DNA of 55,510 nucleotides, from the NCBI GenBank assembly GCA_016210115.1, contig JACQUW010000049.1, forward strand, positions 1 to 55,510, given 5' to 3'. Source of the DNA: Deltaproteobacteria bacterium. Lineage in GTDB: Bacteria > Desulfobacterota > Binatia > UBA9968. Positions 43,227-50,874 of the stretch are shown in pieces. Below the pieces are notes generated by a model. That model saw nothing but the letters and a program-made list of their open reading frames with translations, was not told the origin of the DNA and made no database searches. Each line of letters starts with the position of its first letter. Position 1 is the stretch's first letter. The translations under genes were made by a program, and so were the position numbers.

Positions 43227-44426
43227 TCAGTTGGCGAGCACCACGATTTTCTCCTTTGCCAGCTCTTCGATATCTGCGTCGCAGACCCCTAACTCCTGCA
43301 GGATTTCCCTCGTATGCTCGCCAAGTCGGGGAGGTTGCCTCCTTACTGAAAACTCAAACTCACCGCTCTCAAGCGGGAGCGCCGGAAGCCAGACCGTTTT
43401 GCGCCCGGTATTCACGGGTAGCAAACGACTTTTGTGCTCATTGAGATAAGGATCCTCGTAAAGGTCCGCGGGCGTATTTACAGGCGCGTGAGGCACCTGA
43501 GCGTTCTCCAGCTTGTTCATCAGTTTTTTGCTGTCGTACCGTCCGACGATTTCCTGAACACGCGGAAGGAGCCAATCTCTGGCCCGGGTACGCGCCTCAT
43601 TGTTCTGAAGACCGGGATGCGCGGCGAGCTCAGCCTGCTCAAACGCCTCGCAAAACTTTTCCCAGTGCCGGTTGCTCGTAACCCCGATAAATACTTGCTT
43701 TCCGTCCGCGGCGCGGAAAAGATCAAAGATGCCCCAGCGAAACCGAGTCCCCATCTTGCGGACCGGCATAGGCACAGAAGGCTCACCCGTGAAGGCGAAG
43801 TTGGCCATGTGCTGCCCTACCCAGAAGACTACGGTTTCGAAAAGCCCCGAGGTCAGCCGTTGCCCGCGACCCGTTTGGTTTCGCTGCAACAAAGCGCAGA
43901 GGATCCCGATAACCCCGTAAGTGGCCACACTGATGTCGGTCACGGACGCGCCGATCCGCAGGGGCTGGTCCGGCAATCCGGTCATATAAGCGATTCCACC
44001 CATCATCTGCACGACCTCATCGAGCGCCGGACGATGAGCATATGGTCCCGAAAGAAATCCGCTGATCGAGCACTGGATAATGCGCGGATTGATCTTGGAG
44101 ACGGTGTCGTAATCTACACCGAGTCTTTCCAGGACGCCCGGGGAATAGTTGTCGAGAATAACGTCGGATGTCGCGGCGAATTTCAGGAACAGCTCTTTCC
44201 CTTTGGTTTCCTTTAAATTGAGCGCAAAGCTCCTTTTGTTCCGGTTCAGAAAATAGAAAGTGGCAAGACCTGCCGGGTTATGCCTTGACTGGTCTCCACC
44301 GCGGGATGGGTCCTCGATCTTGATCACATCAGCCCCCAAATCGGCCAGGATCAGGCCTGCCGTGGGACCCGCCACAATGTGGCCCAACTCTATTACCTGC
44401 GTGCCTTCAAGCGGTAAACGGTTCAT
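43227..44426 (-). CDS. CaiB/BaiF family III CoA-transferase
   Basis: 399 residues. LEGTQVIELGHIVAGPTAGL and ILADLGADVIKIEDPSRGGD are the canonical start of family III CoA-transferases; KGKELFLKFAATSDVILDNY follows. The catalytic Asp is likely in the VTDISVATYG segment. Such enzymes move CoA between carboxylic acids (formyl-CoA, carnitine, benzylsuccinate types). It is transcribed with the HMGL-like gene, with 50 bases between, giving an activation-then-cleavage pair in which the transferase makes a CoA ester the lyase could split. This is inferred from order only. Confidence 0.93.
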   Translation of the reverse strand: MNRLPLEGTQVIELGHIVAGPTAGLILADLGADVIKIEDPSRGGDQSRHNPAGLATFYFLNRNKRSFALNLKETKGKELFLKFAATSDVILDNYSPGVLERLGVDYDTVSKINPRIIQCSISGFLSGPYAHRPALDEVVQMMGGIAYMTGLPDQPLRIGASVTDISVATYGVIGILCALLQRNQTGRGQRLTSGLFETVVFWVGQHMANFAFTGEPSVPMPVRKMGTRFRWGIFDLFRAADGKQVFIGVTSNRHWEKFCEAFEQAELAAHPGLQNNEARTRARDWLLPRVQEIVGRYDSKKLMNKLENAQVPHAPVNTPADLYEDPYLNEHKSRLLPVNTGRKTVWLPALPLESGEFEFSVRRQPPRLGEHTREILQELGVCDADIEELAKEKIVVLAN

Positions 44427-44601
44427 CGCATCATCCTTTAACTCTAAAATAACTTCCGGTACGGTGTCTCATCCAGGTTCAGCTCCGGTACAATTTCTCT
44501 GCCAGGCCGCCGTCTATTTTCTCTTACATCTCGGGTCCTTTTTTTTTGCATCCTGTGGCGTTTATACCCTCTTTCATATAATGACGTCTACTCCTAAGAT
44601 T

Positions 44602-44629
44602 TGTAGGGCGACCGGCCGGTCGCCCTACA
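44602..44629. repeat. Perfect 28-base REP-like palindrome
   Basis: TGTAGGGCGACCGG followed by its exact reverse complement. It lies in the 243-base intergenic gap between the CoA-transferase start and the rhomboid stop. It shares the GTAGGG/CCCTAC ends with the copies in RAYT and at 50843. Confidence 0.85.
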
Positions 44630-44669
44630 TTGCTCACGCTGATGATCGCGATAACCATGGACGATCCCT

Positions 44670-45554
44670 TCAACGAAGGGCAACGATCCAGCAACAGATG
44701 ACCACAGCGAATGCCGCGCTGCCGCAGGCCCATTGGACAAAAAGCCCTGGCCGATAAGGTATAACGAGAGCACTCAGAATTCCGAAGACACCGCCAAGCA
44801 CGAAACCGAAGAGATGAGCCAAGACGTCAACGCGCGGTCCTCCAGCCCCTAGGACCGCAAGAAGAGCAAGAGCTGCGGCAATTGGTACCCAGGCGCGGCG
44901 CCTCCGCGTTGCGCTTCGGCGCCGCTTGGCCATACCGAGGCCACCGAGCATGCCGACAGCCCCAAAAATCGCCGTCGAGGCACCTATCGAGACGTGGGGC
45001 GAACCCTGCAGAACAGCGTTGGCAAGGTTTCCACCGGCGCCGGCCAGCAGGATCAAAGCGGAACCGAGCCCCGCACCCAGCATGCCGTAGAGAGCCGCGA
45101 AAAAAACTGCCGCGGCAACAGCGTTCGTCACGGCATGGACAAAGTCGGCATGCAGGGTAAGAGCCGTCACCGTACGCCAGAGCTCGCCGATAAGTATTCG
45201 CTCGGCATTCGCGCTGCCGCGTTCGAACCAAGGCACTGTCGGGTTTTGGATGGTGGTGACGTAAAAGAATACTAGGAGCATTCCGGCAACGGCAAACCCC
45301 GCTGGCAAGCCTGTGGTCCCTTCCGGCCGATCATCCTCTTCGGGTTGCGGCGGGTTTTCTGCCTCGTATGCTGCAAGACCAGTCAGTGCTCTCTCCACCT
45401 CTTGCTCCGGCACGCTGATGACGACGCCATCCCCTGTCAGACGCAGGCTGGGGGAGAGGCCCTGAGAGACGAGAACGAGCTCCCACTCCCTTGCCAACTT
45501 GTGGTCGCGCGTAACCCGCACGGGAATTTCTACATTCCCATTCACGCGCGTCAC
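44670..45554 (-). CDS. Rhomboid-family intramembrane serine protease
   Basis: 294 residues from a GTG at 45554, which overlaps the stop of a RAYT remnant (GTGA). A soluble N-terminal domain (about 1-90) precedes the membrane part. WRTVTALTLHADFVHAVTNA is the H-A-D-x-x-H loop, GASTAIFGAVGMLGGLG carries the catalytic Ser, and LAHLFGFVLGGVFG the catalytic His, the full Ser-His dyad. It cleaves within or near transmembrane helices; substrates are not known. The intergenic palindrome at 44602 is downstream. Confidence 0.9.
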   Translation of the reverse strand: MTRVNGNVEIPVRVTRDHKLAREWELVLVSQGLSPSLRLTGDGVVISVPEQEVERALTGLAAYEAENPPQPEEDDRPEGTTGLPAGFAVAGMLLVFFYVTTIQNPTVPWFERGSANAERILIGELWRTVTALTLHADFVHAVTNAVAAAVFFAALYGMLGAGLGSALILLAGAGGNLANAVLQGSPHVSIGASTAIFGAVGMLGGLGMAKRRRSATRRRRAWVPIAAALALLAVLGAGGPRVDVLAHLFGFVLGGVFGILSALVIPYRPGLFVQWACGSAAFAVVICCWIVALR

Positions 45555-45697
45555 GGCTCCGTAGTCTCTGGAGTCGCTGCCCCAGGATTTTCGCGGTCGA
45601 ATGCCCAGCGCGCGGGATTATCCAGGACGTATTGCCGGAGGCGGTTCAAGGATTCTTCATTACGGATGATGTGTTCGTAGTACCTGGCAACGGAACG
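45551..45697 (-). pseudogene. C-terminal remnant of a REP-associated tyrosine transposase
   Basis: About 48 codons reading RSVARYYEHIIRNEESLNRL and RQYVLDNPARWAFDRENPG match the Tyr helix and C-terminus of the intact RAYT (NYYEHVIRN, YIVTNPARW). The HUH half is absent, and the upstream frame belongs to the binding-protein gene's shadow. The divergence from the intact copy shows a different, older RAYT. Its stop overlaps the GTG of the rhomboid gene. Confidence 0.85.
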
Positions 45698-45707
45698 TTT
45701 TTCAGGG

Positions 45708-46721
45708 CTATTGAATGAGCTCCTGATATTCTTTTTGATATGCGTTGTAATAGTCCGCCAGAGCCGGTTCAACGTAATAGAGCACGAGTTTACGCTGATC
45801 CAAGGACGGCGTCGGCGGGGGGATGTCCATTCTGACGGAAATAAATCCACCCTCTTGCACTACGAGTTGCCCTTCCTTTGAGAAGAGATAGTCGAGAAAA
45901 AGGCGAGCGGCATGCGGATGAGGAGCATTGGACGACAAGCCCGCGACATTGCCATACGCGGGAATGGGATTCGACGTGGTAACCCAATCTATGGGCGCCC
46001 CTTTTGACTTAAATTCCTCCACCTTGTGGGCGTGGACGACGGCCAGCACGAACTCGCCTGCGGCCATCATTTGCGTCCTCAGGGTATTTCCCCGCTCATA
46101 ACGAGGTTGTTGCGTTGAAAGTTTTTTGAAAAACTCAAAGCTCTTATCCCGGCCCCACTTTTGCCGCAACGCGGCATACCAGACCACCGCGTCTCGATCG
46201 AGACCAATTTTTCCGCCCTTCCACATCGGATCAAGGAGGTTCCACCAGTCCGGAGGGATCTTTCCCTTTGTGATCATCCGCGTATTGTATCCGACTACAT
46301 ACAAGATGATAAAGTTGCCCGTCCAAAATCCCTCTTTGTCTCTTAGACCCGCGGGAATGCCTTCTCTGTGAGCGGAGACGTAAGGAGCCAAGAGGCCCTT
46401 TTTTTTAAGGAGCTGTACGTCGAGGACATTAATCGAGGCAACATCGAAATAATGTCGGCCTGCCTGCGCCTCGGTCATAACCCTGGTCCTAAGCACCTCT
46501 CCGCCCTGCCGGAAAAGATCGACTTTGATATAAGGGTGCTTCTTCTCAAAAGATCTAATCAGCAAATTCGCCGCGGTGATATTCATCGTCGTATAGTAGG
46601 CGACCCTCCCCTCTTTTTTCGCTTTTTCCTCAGTCTCGAGATGTGTTTGAGGCAGAAGGAGAACCGGAGCGACTAAATCGTAGACGAGAAAGAAGGCCAG
46701 AAGTGCAAGGGCTTGACTCAT
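45708..46721 (-). CDS. Extracellular solute-binding protein (FbpA/AfuA-like), orphan
   Basis: 337 residues from the ATG at 46721 (GGAGGTG upstream), overlapping the deacetylase stop by 4 bases. Signal-like LALLAFFLVYDLVAPVLLL. EGRVAYYTTMNITAANLLIR, then YNTRMITKGKIPPDWWNLLD, PMWKGGKIGLDRDA and ARLFLDYLFSKEGQLVVQ follow the same order as the paralogs at 24080 and 40153. No permease nearby. Ligand unknown. It ends 10 bases before the RAYT remnant. Confidence 0.9.
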   Translation of the reverse strand: MSQALALLAFFLVYDLVAPVLLLPQTHLETEEKAKKEGRVAYYTTMNITAANLLIRSFEKKHPYIKVDLFRQGGEVLRTRVMTEAQAGRHYFDVASINVLDVQLLKKKGLLAPYVSAHREGIPAGLRDKEGFWTGNFIILYVVGYNTRMITKGKIPPDWWNLLDPMWKGGKIGLDRDAVVWYAALRQKWGRDKSFEFFKKLSTQQPRYERGNTLRTQMMAAGEFVLAVVHAHKVEEFKSKGAPIDWVTTSNPIPAYGNVAGLSSNAPHPHAARLFLDYLFSKEGQLVVQEGGFISVRMDIPPPTPSLDQRKLVLYYVEPALADYYNAYQKEYQELIQ

Positions 46722-47719
46722 GTTACACCTCCGGGCTCGGGTAAGGGCAGGCCCGTTCCGTAATTGGGCCACCGTTCGACCTGGTGGTCATGAAAGTTTT
46801 CTTTCCAATAGTTGGCTACGTCCATACAGCGTGCGAACCAGACTCCTTCATGCCTTTTTGCGTAACGAATAAACTCCCGCAGCATTTGGGCGCGAAAGGG
46901 GCGGCCGATCAAAAAAGGGTGAAGGCCCAGCAGCATCATGGAAGGGTACCGTTTTCCCTCTTCGTAAAGGTAATCGAAATTGTCCTTCCAGGTTTGAAGC
47001 ATCTCTCGATGCGTATAGCCGGTGTCCTTTGATGCCCTGCGATCCGTTAGCCAAACCCCATAGCTCAAGATAACCAGTTCTCCTGCGTCAACCTGCAAAA
47101 CATAGGGTAGTTCCTCGTGTAAAAAGGCGTTCCAGTATACGTACCCGTTCTGGACCAAAATGCCGGGCGTATCCCCGGAGGGGCGCTCCCCGGCGGAGAT
47201 ATAGCCCTTCGGCTTGAACCCAAGAACTTTCTCGAACATAGCCACAGTGCGCTCGATGTCGGCCTGCTCCTCTTCTTTCGTCTGCAACATTCCGAACTCA
47301 TGGCGCCAGTTTTCTGAGGCGAGCTCATGACCACGGCTCACAATCTCCTTCATCAAATCCGGATAAGCCTCTACCGTGGAGCCGTTCACAAAGAAGCTCG
47401 TCTTGATTTTCTCCGCCTGTAAGAGATCGAGGACACGGAAGATTCCCACGCGCTCGCCGAACTGATGCTCGGTGATGACTGTGAGCTCTTTTTTAAAACG
47501 GGCGTTAGGCGGTAATTGGCGAAACGCACCCGGATGCTGCCAGCCGGACCCGCCCAACCCCTCCTCGGGAGTTTCCATGACCACGCACGGGATCACGGCA
47601 ATGCGAGCCCTCCGGGGCCACCGGATTGGAGGCCTTCTCAATCCAAACCCGCTGCCACTAGAGCCGCGGCTTCTGTCAAGCGTCCTTTTTGAGCCCGGAG
47701 AACTCTTTCGATCTCGCAC
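46718..47719 (-). CDS. Polysaccharide deacetylase family protein (NodB/PuuE-like)
   Basis: 333 residues from a GTG at 47719 with AGGAG 6 bases upstream; the frame is open to 47746. NodB features: FGERVGIFRVLDLLQAEKIK and TSFFVNGSTVEAYPDLMKEI, then VSRGHELASENWRHEFGML (the H-E-x-x-N-H type metal motif is only partly kept: His in RGHELASENWRHE), then RPSGDTPGILVQNGYVYW and LLGLHPFLIGRPFRAQML. The N-terminal ERKKR-rich region is basic and not a signal. The PuuE-like branch acts on small amides such as allantoin rather than polysaccharide. ATGA coupling to the binding protein suggests a shared ligand. Confidence 0.85.
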   Translation of the reverse strand: MRDRKSSPGSKRTLDRSRGSSGSGFGLRRPPIRWPRRARIAVIPCVVMETPEEGLGGSGWQHPGAFRQLPPNARFKKELTVITEHQFGERVGIFRVLDLLQAEKIKTSFFVNGSTVEAYPDLMKEIVSRGHELASENWRHEFGMLQTKEEEQADIERTVAMFEKVLGFKPKGYISAGERPSGDTPGILVQNGYVYWNAFLHEELPYVLQVDAGELVILSYGVWLTDRRASKDTGYTHREMLQTWKDNFDYLYEEGKRYPSMMLLGLHPFLIGRPFRAQMLREFIRYAKRHEGVWFARCMDVANYWKENFHDHQVERWPNYGTGLPLPEPGGVT

Positions 47720-47971
47720 GTTTTTCTCCTTTCCTTTAGCCAGCACTACACGGTTTTGTGCCCCACGATTGTGATCACGTAACGTGGACGAAATTCAGAC
47801 GGTCCGGCCCGACGTCAGAGAGGCGATGCCGCCAGGCAGATAATGTGGGGCAGTAGTATCCGGTGAGCGGTAGTTATGTCAAGGGGCGAATCGGACCAGG
47901 GTTCGTCAGAAAATCAGGCTTGCCGGCCGGGGTGCTTCTCGTCTAATATCGCGTGCGGTTGGTTAAGCCCA

Positions 47972-49879
47972 ATGACAAGAAAGAGAAGCTTCGGCATCCT
48001 ATCCTCGCTCGTTTCGTTTCTGCTCATTGGCATCGTCAATCTTCAGGCGCGTGAGTTGGAATGGCGTGCGCTGGATGTCATCGCCAGACTCGACCGGGAT
48101 GGGAGGCTTCACGTTATCGAGCGTCATGCAATGCTATTTACCGGCGATTGGAACGGGGGAGAGCGACGCTTCCGATTGGAGTTCGGGCAGCAGCTAAAAC
48201 TCCATCGCGTCTCGAAGGTCGATCCGGTCTCGAATACAGAGAGTGCTTTATCGCGAGGCGACCTTTCTCAGGTCGACCATTTTGCCTGGCATGACTCGAC
48301 CACTCTCCGCTGGCGAAGCCGGCGCCCTGGCGACCCTCCGTTCAAACGGACCGAAATCGTCTACGTTCTGGAATACAGTCTCTCGAACATATTGGTTCCC
48401 GAAAAAAACGGGTTCTTCCTCGACCATGACTTCGCCTTTCCGGATCGCCCCGGCCCGATTCGTGCTTTCTCGCTCCAGCTTCAAATTGATCCGGCATGGC
48501 GACCGCTAATCGCTTTTCCGAAAGTGCTGCAGCTTGGATCGCTTTTGCCTGGGCAGGACGTCGTCCTCGCAGTGCCTTTCGAGTACGTTGCTCAAGGCCG
48601 GCCGGCGGCTGTTCGTATGGGAGCCTCAGCCGCCACACGTTATGCTCTGATTATCATTCTCCTGGCCGCTTTAACGTTTGGCTATGGCCACTTCTATCGC
48701 CGAGAGAAATCGCTTGGTCGATTCGATCCGCTGCTCCCGATTGACGCTATCGATGAGAAGTGGCTGCGGGGGAACCTGCTTCAAATGCCTCCAGAGGTGG
48801 CCGGCGCTGCGTGGGACGATACGACCGCCGCTCCGGAAGTGGCTGCCGTATTGGCGCGTCTGGTCACGGAGCAGAAGATCCGAACGCATATCGAAAAAAA
48901 AGGGGGTTGGATTTTCCGTAAAGACGTCCTCCATCTGGATCTTCTGGCGGAGCGCGAGAATCTGAATCGCTATGAAACGAATCTGGTAAACGCGCTTTTT
49001 TTTAACGGGAGCAGCACAGACACCGAGCGGATTCGAAAGAGGTACCGCAGTCGCGGTTTCGATCCCGCCTCCAAAATCAGAAGCAGTCTCAGCTCTCTGG
49101 TAAAACGCCTAATCAGGCTGGAACCGAAGCCTCCCCAACCATCGAGACAATTAGCGATCGCTGCCATGGCGGCGGGGCTTGCCTTTCTCTCTTTCGCGGT
49201 TTTTCTCGGGCGAGAGGAAGGCGTTTTTGCGCTTACTGTAGTGGGCCTCACAGCCGTTTTTTACGCCGCTGCCGCCCGCCAGGCGACTCTTTCACGCAAG
49301 TACGTTATGTTCGTGCGGCTTCGCTTGATCAAATGTCTGCTTCCAATCCTGGCCTACCTAATAGCCGCGATGCTTCTTGTCGCCACGAATCCGTTTCAGT
49401 TGAGTGGCTTTCTCCTCTCGGGCACAGCCTTGCTCGGTTTTGCCGCTTTTCTCGACGTCCTGAAAAAAGCGATGTGTCAGGACGGAAGGGAAAGAATAGC
49501 GCTGAAGAAGAGACTGGCCTCGGCCCGCCGCTATTTTATTCAACAACTGAAACTCCCAAGGCCGCAACTCAAAGACGAGTGGCTGCCTTACCTGATCGCT
49601 TTTGGGCTTGGCCCCGATGTCGATCGCTGGTTTAGAGCATATGGAGGTTCCGTCACGGCTGCAGTGTCGGCTTCCGATTTTGGATCGTCGATAAGCCAGG
49701 CCGGCGGATGGACCGGTGGAGGTGGCAGATTCGGTGGGGCCGGAGCGACGGGCTCGTGGGCGGCGGCGGTAGGAGACGTGGCCTCCGGGGTCAGCAGCTC
49801 GAGTTCAGGTAGCTCGGGTGGAGGAGGGGGAAGCAGTGGTGGCGGCTCCTCCGGTGGTGGAGGAGGGGGGGGATGGTAG
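47972..49879 (+). CDS. DUF2207-like membrane protein with Gly/Ser-rich tail
   Basis: 635 residues from the ATG at 47972; the frame is open to 47876 with no family match there. Signal or anchor FGILSSLVSFLLIGIVNLQA, then a soluble beta domain (REWRALDVIARLDRDGRLHV to VPFEYV) as in DUF2207. Helices follow at ATRYALIIILLAALTFGYGH, AIAAMAAGLAFLSFAVFLG, ALTVVGLTAVFYAAA and ILAYLIAAMLLVATNPFQ. The tail from about residue 570 is almost only Gly, Ser and Ala, ending in poly-Gly and Trp. Such tails are common in this family. Function unknown; an extracellular or envelope role is inferred. An array of heptamers follows the stop. Confidence 0.8.
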   Translation: MTRKRSFGILSSLVSFLLIGIVNLQARELEWRALDVIARLDRDGRLHVIERHAMLFTGDWNGGERRFRLEFGQQLKLHRVSKVDPVSNTESALSRGDLSQVDHFAWHDSTTLRWRSRRPGDPPFKRTEIVYVLEYSLSNILVPEKNGFFLDHDFAFPDRPGPIRAFSLQLQIDPAWRPLIAFPKVLQLGSLLPGQDVVLAVPFEYVAQGRPAAVRMGASAATRYALIIILLAALTFGYGHFYRREKSLGRFDPLLPIDAIDEKWLRGNLLQMPPEVAGAAWDDTTAAPEVAAVLARLVTEQKIRTHIEKKGGWIFRKDVLHLDLLAERENLNRYETNLVNALFFNGSSTDTERIRKRYRSRGFDPASKIRSSLSSLVKRLIRLEPKPPQPSRQLAIAAMAAGLAFLSFAVFLGREEGVFALTVVGLTAVFYAAAARQATLSRKYVMFVRLRLIKCLLPILAYLIAAMLLVATNPFQLSGFLLSGTALLGFAAFLDVLKKAMCQDGRERIALKKRLASARRYFIQQLKLPRPQLKDEWLPYLIAFGLGPDVDRWFRAYGGSVTAAVSASDFGSSISQAGGWTGGGGRFGGAGATGSWAAAVGDVASGVSSSSSGSSGGGGGSSGGGSSGGGGGGGW

Positions 49880-49885
49880 CGAATA

Positions 49886-50002
49886 GTTAATGGTCAATAG
49901 TCAACGGTCAATCGTGAATAGTGAATTCGCGCCATTTGCAATTCGCCATTGACTATTGACCAATGACCATTGACTATTTGTCATTGACTAATAACCATTA
50001 AC
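49886..50002. repeat. Inverted array of degenerate heptamers
   Basis: Six tandem 7-mers of the type GTCAATR (GTTAATG, GTCAATA, GTCAACG, GTCAATC, GTGAATA, GTGAATT) at 49886-49927 are followed, after a 19-base loop, by eight of the complementary type YATTGAC (CATTGAC, TATTGAC, CAATGAC and others) at 49947-50002. The two halves are in register and could fold into a stem of about 40 bases between two convergent genes. Confidence 0.9.
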
Positions 50003-50013
50003 CGTTTTTACCG

Positions 50014-50766
50014 TCAACGCGTGCTCGCGTAATAATCGACTCGCCTTTCGAGAAAGGCGATCGCCTCTGAAACCGCGAAAGCGAACATAAAGACGACAAT
50101 CACAAGAGCCCAGAACTCTTCCATCAAGAAGTGCTGCGAGTAAAGCTCGAACAACTCTCCGACTCCGATGATGGACACCAGGAGTTGGCCGATAACCACC
50201 CCCTTCACCCCACGGATCGAGCCCAGTCGCAATCCGGCAAGGATCTCGGGCAGCGCGCTCAGAATCAGCACTTTGGTGTAAACCTGGTGCGTCCGCGCGC
50301 CGAAGGCGCGCGCCATTTCAACCAGTGATCGGTCCGCCTGTTTGACCCCGACCTGCGTGTCGAGAATGATCACAAAAACTGCGAAGAGGAAGACCGTCAC
50401 GACGACGGTCGTCTCGCCGATCCCGATCACCGCCATCAGGATCGGCACCAGAGCGGAGATGGGCGCGCTGACGAAAATATTGACCCACAATCCGAGGATC
50501 CTTTCCAGGCTCCGTACCCGAGCCATGAGGAAACCGGTGGGAATGCCGGCCAGGACGGCGAGCGCCATGCCGATCACAAACGAGCGGAGCGAGATCGAAA
50601 CCGCCGCGTTGAACTTCTCCGTCGGGAGGATTGTTATCCCCGCCGCGATGACCCGCGAGAAAGGCGGGACGATGCTCGAGAGCTTTGCCTGGCCGATCAG
50701 CTCCCAAACGATAAACCAGATCACCAGTGAGAAAAAGATCGGAACTTTTCTGCCGAAAATAACCAC
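50014..50766 (-). CDS. ABC transporter permease (SsuC/TauC-like)
   Basis: 250 residues from a GTG at 50766. An ATG at 50859 would add 31 residues encoded by two repeats, which do not look like protein; the GTG form has exactly the length of the partner permease (250 aa). About six membrane segments. The EAA loop, for ATPase contact, reads DRSLVEMARAFGARTHQVYT and continues KVLILSALPEILAGLRLG. SAPISALVPILMAVIGIGET is typical of the BPD_transp_1 fold of SsuC/TauC. It is the last gene of the importer operon, after an ATPase. Confidence 0.88.
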   Translation of the reverse strand: MVIFGRKVPIFFSLVIWFIVWELIGQAKLSSIVPPFSRVIAAGITILPTEKFNAAVSISLRSFVIGMALAVLAGIPTGFLMARVRSLERILGLWVNIFVSAPISALVPILMAVIGIGETTVVVTVFLFAVFVIILDTQVGVKQADRSLVEMARAFGARTHQVYTKVLILSALPEILAGLRLGSIRGVKGVVIGQLLVSIIGVGELFELYSQHFLMEEFWALVIVVFMFAFAVSEAIAFLERRVDYYASTR

Positions 50767-50800
50767 CTCACCCTCGCCCTCTCCCGCAAGCGGGCGAGGG
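50766..50800. repeat. CCCTC/GAGGG hairpin repeat
   Basis: CCTCACCCTCGCCCTCTCCC then GCAAGCGGGCGAGGG. It begins at the first base of the permease GTG and extends upstream, so on the minus strand it forms the 5' leader next to the start codon. Confidence 0.75.
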
Positions 50801-50842
50801 AATTCTCGTTGACGAGCCGCAGGCGCGAAGAAATCGGCAACC

Positions 50843-50874
50843 GTGTAGGGGCACGGCATGCCGTGTCCCTACAC
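50843..50874. repeat. REP-like palindrome providing the ABC ATPase stop codon
   Basis: GTGTAGGGGCACGGCA and TGCCGTGTCCCTACAC, a 32-base palindrome with one mismatched pair. On the minus strand the ATPase reading frame ends in its GTG-TAG (stop 50871-50869), and its centre GGCATGCC carries the alternative permease ATG at 50859. Confidence 0.85.

Noticed and set aside
49886..50002. CRISPR array
   Set aside because: Units are 7 bases, degenerate, inverted halfway and without spacers; no cas genes in the window.
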